Source: Candidatus Latescibacteria bacterium 4484_7 (lineage in GTDB: Bacteria > Krumholzibacteriota > Krumholzibacteriia > Krumholzibacteriales > Krumholzibacteriaceae). Taken from it: DNA of 18,365 nt. Location of the stretch: assembly GCA_002085285.1 (NCBI GenBank), contig NATK01000018.1, forward strand, positions 1-18,365. Direction: 5' to 3'. A model generated the notes under the pieces. The model had not been told where the DNA came from. It did no database searches and saw only the letters and a program-made list of their open reading frames with translations. Position numbers and translations under genes: made by a program. Of the stretch, positions 15,921-18,365 are shown in pieces; within the stretch, counting starts at the first letter, position 1; each line of letters starts with the position of its first letter.

Positions 15921-15955
15921 GTGTCCGTGGGGACACGATCCTCTCATTGTGAGAG
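15921..15955. other. two adjacent short perfect hairpins
   Basis: GTGTCC/GGACAC (15921-15926 and 15931-15936, loop GTGG) and CTCTCA/TGAGAG (15941-15946 and 15950-15955, loop TTG) are separated by four bases. No T-tract follows, so they are not a standard terminator. They lie 21 bases after the split membrane gene and may protect or end its transcript. Confidence 0.4.
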
Positions 15956-16145
15956 CGGGAAACTATAGCGACTCGGAGCGCAAAGGCAAGTTCGACGTTT
16001 GCTGCGAAAATGCTATAGAGACGTTCCGAACTCCTTTTACGAAACGAGCGATATCGTGTTGGGTTGCACTGTCGATTTTTCTTTGAGTACATATTTCTCA
16101 CGGCTCGACCGCGAATTTTAGACGGCGGCAACAGCACGATTTTTG

Positions 16146-16202
16146 TTTATCTACGTGAATTACTGTTTTATAATCCGAAATGTCGGGTTTTTCGACATTC
16201 GG
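16146..16202 (+). promoter_or_regulatory. possible promoter with palindrome before the hydrolase gene
   Basis: A perfect TATAAT (16169-16174) follows a poor -35 (TTTATC, 16146-16151, 17-base spacer). Directly after it, CCGAAATGTCG (16175-16185) pairs with CGACATTCGG (16193-16202) with one bulged A around GGTTTTT. The start of transcription would fall inside the palindrome, so as DNA it could be an operator and as RNA a partial 5' hairpin. The gene starts about 80 bases later. Confidence 0.4.
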
Positions 16203-16282
16203 CCATTTGCTCTGTATCGAAACGGTCTTTGAGGAATCGCAATCTATCGATGGTGATTTAAAGTTTCAAGGGGGGTGAAGCT

Positions 16283-16939
16283 ATGAAGATAAAATATCTT
16301 GGTCACGCTTCTTTCGTTCTCGAGCTCGGTGACGGCAGAACGATTATCTTCGATCCTTACGAATCGGGAGCTTACAACGGCGCCCTCGCCTATTCTCCCA
16401 TAACTGGCTCGTTCGATGTAGCCGTGGTCAGCCACGAACATGCCGACCACAGGGATACCGATGTTATCTCCCGCTCGAAGAACGTCGTCGAGGATACAGG
16501 AGAGTTCGAGTTCGACGGAATCCGTATCAAGTCGTTCTCCGTCTTCCATGACGAGTCCGAAGGGAGAGAGAGGGGCAGGAATCGAATATCCATCGTCGAA
16601 GCCGACGGCCTTCGCGTGGCTCATCTTGGGGACCTGGGGCACAGGCTCAGCGACACGGAGGCAGCCAATCTAAAGGGAGTCGACGTTGCCTTCGTCCCGG
16701 TTGGCGGCCATTTCACGATAGGCGCAGAGGCGGCGAGGGATGTGGTGACCGGTATAGATCCGAGGATCGTGATCCCGATGCATTTCAAAACGCCAAAGGT
16801 TGATTTCCCCATTAAGGGAGTGGAGGATTTCGTTTCGCTGATGGATGACGTCGAGCGGATTGCAGGCAGCGAGTTTGTTGTGAACGCAAAGAGTCTTCCG
16901 GAAAAGACCAAAGTCGTGGTGCTCGATCCGGCGAATTGA
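16283..16939 (+). CDS. metallo-beta-lactamase-fold metal-dependent hydrolase
   Basis: ATG 16283 follows AGGGGGGTGA, and the 218 aa form one MBL-fold domain. MKIKYLGHASFVLELGDG is the usual opening of the UPF0173/UlaG-like group. Metal ligands are visible: His51, His53, Asp55 and His56 (HEHADH), His114 and Asp117 (HLGDLGH), and His167 (IPMHFKTP). Such proteins are cytosolic hydrolases with unknown substrates in most bacteria; UlaG itself is an ascorbate-6-phosphate lactonase. It stands alone between a leader with a possible promoter and the fumarase genes, so context gives no substrate. The gene is intact. Confidence 0.9.
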   Translation: MKIKYLGHASFVLELGDGRTIIFDPYESGAYNGALAYSPITGSFDVAVVSHEHADHRDTDVISRSKNVVEDTGEFEFDGIRIKSFSVFHDESEGRERGRNRISIVEADGLRVAHLGDLGHRLSDTEAANLKGVDVAFVPVGGHFTIGAEAARDVVTGIDPRIVIPMHFKTPKVDFPIKGVEDFVSLMDDVERIAGSEFVVNAKSLPEKTKVVVLDPAN

Positions 16940-17073
16940 CGTTTGCATTATCGCCGATTGCATTGTGACTCGAGGACTTGCGGCAACAGCAGGGATTTGA
17001 ACCGGTGGAAGGTTGGATTTGCAAGATTCAATGGAGATTCTGTTTATTTAAATCTTGATAAGGAGAGGAGCTT

Positions 17074-17916
17074 ATGAGGGAAATCGATGCTGCAAAGATC
17101 ACAGACGAGGTCGCTCGCCTGTGCATGGAAGCGAACTTCGACCTCGGCAAGGACGTCGAGGATGCTATAAGGGATTCGTTGAAGAGGGAAGAGTCGACTG
17201 TAGGCAAGGAGATTCTGAACCAGCTCCTCGAGAACGCCCGTATAGCCAGAGAGGAAAGGCTTCCCATATGCCAGGACACCGGGCTTGCCGTCATCTTTAT
17301 AGAGATGGGACAGGAGGTCCACATCAAGGGCGGCACCCTCGAAGAAGCTGTCAACGAAGGTGTAAGGCGTGGTTATACGGAAGGATATCTGAGGAAGTCG
17401 GTTCTCGGCGATCCTTTGAAGCGGGTCAATACGGGTGACAACACGCCGGCAGTCATTCATCTGAGGCTCGTTGCAGGTGAGGATTTCAGGATGTGGGTTG
17501 CTCCTAAGGGCGGAGGAAGCGAAAACATGAGCAAGACCACCATGCTCAAACCCGCGGACGGCGTCGAGGGTGTCAAGAATTTCGTCGTCGAATCTGTGAG
17601 GGTAGCTTCGGCGAATCCGTGCCCGCCAACGATAGTGGGCGTTGGAATCGGAGGCTCTTTCGAGCAATGTGCATTGAATGCCAAAAAGGCTCTCTTAAGG
17701 AAAGTAGGAACGAGAAATCCCGATCCGTTCTATGCCGACCTCGAAGAGGAGATTCTCGCGCTCGTCAATGAAACCGGTGTTGGGCCTCAGGGGCTCGGCG
17801 GGAGAGTTACATCATTGGATGTTTTCATAGAGGCGGCGCCGTGCCACATAGCCTCTCTACCCGTTGCAGTGAACATGAACTGCCATGCTGCGAGGCACAA
17901 GTACGTAGAGCTTTGA
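17074..17916 (+). CDS. fumA: class I fumarate hydratase, alpha subunit
   Basis: The alpha part of a two-subunit [4Fe-4S] hydratase that interconverts fumarate and malate; the tartrate dehydratase subunit TtdA is a close relative and cannot be excluded by sequence reading alone. ATG 17074 follows AGGAGAGGAG (17061-17070). Cys66 (LPICQDTG), Cys183 (NPCPPT) and Cys270 (NMNCHAARH) have spacings close to the cluster ligands of E. coli FumA (105, 224, 318). GDNTPAVIH and APKGGGSENMSK are conserved active-site segments. The 280 aa are normal for the split form. The beta gene follows after 113 bases, a wider gap than usual, with no extra gene in it. The enzyme would also absorb the fumarate made by PurB. 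Confidence 0.95.
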   Translation: MREIDAAKITDEVARLCMEANFDLGKDVEDAIRDSLKREESTVGKEILNQLLENARIAREERLPICQDTGLAVIFIEMGQEVHIKGGTLEEAVNEGVRRGYTEGYLRKSVLGDPLKRVNTGDNTPAVIHLRLVAGEDFRMWVAPKGGGSENMSKTTMLKPADGVEGVKNFVVESVRVASANPCPPTIVGVGIGGSFEQCALNAKKALLRKVGTRNPDPFYADLEEEILALVNETGVGPQGLGGRVTSLDVFIEAAPCHIASLPVAVNMNCHAARHKYVEL

Positions 17917-18029
17917 TTCGGTGGTTATATTCGACGGCGAAGCGACCGCGACGCGGCGGTAGAGCGGGAAGAGTGAGGTGCGAAATGCATAGTTGTCGAA
18001 ATGGATCTTTCAAGAAAGCAGGTTGAACG

Positions 18030-18365
18030 ATGGCTGAATATTCACTCGAAACTCCATTGACGAATGAGGACGTGGAAAAGTTGAAGGCGGGGGACAAGGT
18101 AACCCTCTCAGGGATTGTCTATACGGCGAGGGACGCAGCCCACAAAAGGCTCGTCAGGCAAGGCAATAGGCTCTGCAGGCCCTACGACGAGCTACAGGAT
18201 GGATCCATATACTCCGATTCTACTCGAACAGGGGCTCAAGGGGATGATAGGAAAAGGTGAACGTTCCGAGGCGGTTGTTGAGTCGATGAAGAAAAACGTT
18301 GCCGTATACTTCGCCGCCACTGGGGGTGCGGCTGCTCTCATATCGAAGAGGATCGTAAAGGCCGA
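18030..18365 (+). pseudogene. fumB: class I fumarate hydratase, beta subunit, with an internal deletion and cut by the window end
   Basis: ATG 18030 starts LETPLTNEDVEKLKAGDKVT and continues normally to TARDAAHKRLV at about 18155. The next expected residues, about 28-30 of the type ELLEKGEELPF...YYVGP, are missing. From 18157 the protein resumes in another frame as GKAIGSAGPTTSYRMDPYTP and stays in family form (MIGKGERSE, VYFAATGGAAAL) to the end of the window. In the first frame it would end after 76 aa at TGA 18258-18260 with a nonsense tail. The lost length must be 2 more than a multiple of three. A weak ribosome site (AGGTTGA) precedes the start. The enzyme needs both subunits, so as written the fumarase is inactive, or the sequence is wrong here. 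Confidence 0.9.

Larger units (their letters stand above)
15900..16282. other. non-coding stretch before the hydrolase gene
   Basis: No gene is supported on either strand. It holds twin short hairpins (15921-15955), a TATAAT box (16169-16174) next to an imperfect palindrome (16175-16202), and the Shine-Dalgarno site of the next gene (AGGGGGGTGA from 16269). The middle part (15956-16140) shows nothing I can name. Confidence 0.5.

Noticed and set aside
15865..16137. A 90-codon minus-strand frame in the gap after the membrane gene
   Set aside because: No ribosome site, unusual basic/serine-rich composition and no family recognised.
16943..16964. Direct repeat TTGCATT twice, 15 bases apart, before fumA
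   Set aside because: Seven-base repeats in an AT-containing gap are expected by chance, and the spacing does not put them on the same face of the helix.
16985..17015. T-arm-like GGTTCAAATCC on the minus strand, suggesting a tRNA
   Set aside because: The five bases on each side of the loop do not pair, and no acceptor or anticodon stem can be built around it.
1..18365. CRISPR array, insertion sequence, toxin-antitoxin or defence island
   Set aside because: No regularly spaced repeats, transposase motifs, terminal inverted repeats or known defence domains were seen on either strand.

Overview
The window is a stretch of bacterial chromosome. All genes recognised with confidence lie on the + strand in tight, operon-like runs. 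Starts are often TTG or GTG behind strong Shine-Dalgarno sites, and AGG/AGA (Arg) and ATA (Ile) codons are frequent. PurF carries the four cysteines of a [4Fe-4S] cluster and the fumarase is the oxygen-sensitive class I two-subunit type, so an anaerobic or low-oxygen life is likely (inference). The gene set and order do not name a phylum; an uncultivated bacterium known only from environmental assembly would fit, but that is a guess.

Layout. 1-84 may be the tail of an unidentified gene. 217-6551 is a purine operon: purB, purL (broken), purQ, a protein that looks like two PurS domains in tandem, and purF. 6711-11223 is tldD followed one base later by a B12-binding radical SAM protein fused to a DUF2344 domain. 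11404-13725 is the conserved rng-rplU-rpmA block with a good promoter before rplU and a strong terminator after rpmA. 13801-16282 is loose: a possible small ORF with a hairpin, a YchF-related protein lacking a recognisable P-loop, remnants of an ankyrin-repeat gene, a broken membrane-protein gene, and hairpins. 16283-16939 encodes a metallo-beta-lactamase-fold hydrolase. 17074 to the end encodes the fumarase alpha subunit and a broken, incomplete beta subunit.

How the genes work together. PurL, PurQ and PurS form FGAM synthase (step 4 of de novo purine synthesis), PurF does step 1, and PurB does the succinate-eliminating steps (8 and the last AMP step). The fumarate released by PurB is a substrate of fumarase. 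RNase G, L21 and L27 belong to RNA processing and the large ribosomal subunit. TldD is half of a peptide-processing protease.

The most striking point is that three unrelated genes (purL, the membrane-protein gene and fumB) have each lost an internal piece, roughly 270, 75 and 90 nt by family comparison from memory, always out of frame, while the sequence on both sides is well preserved. purL also has a separate one-base frameshift. Several such clean lesions in 18 kb suggest assembly or amplification artefacts first and real gene loss second. I see no CRISPR array, insertion sequence, tRNA, rRNA or recognisable defence system. The best candidates for new biology are the tandem PurS-like protein and the YchF-like protein without a P-loop.
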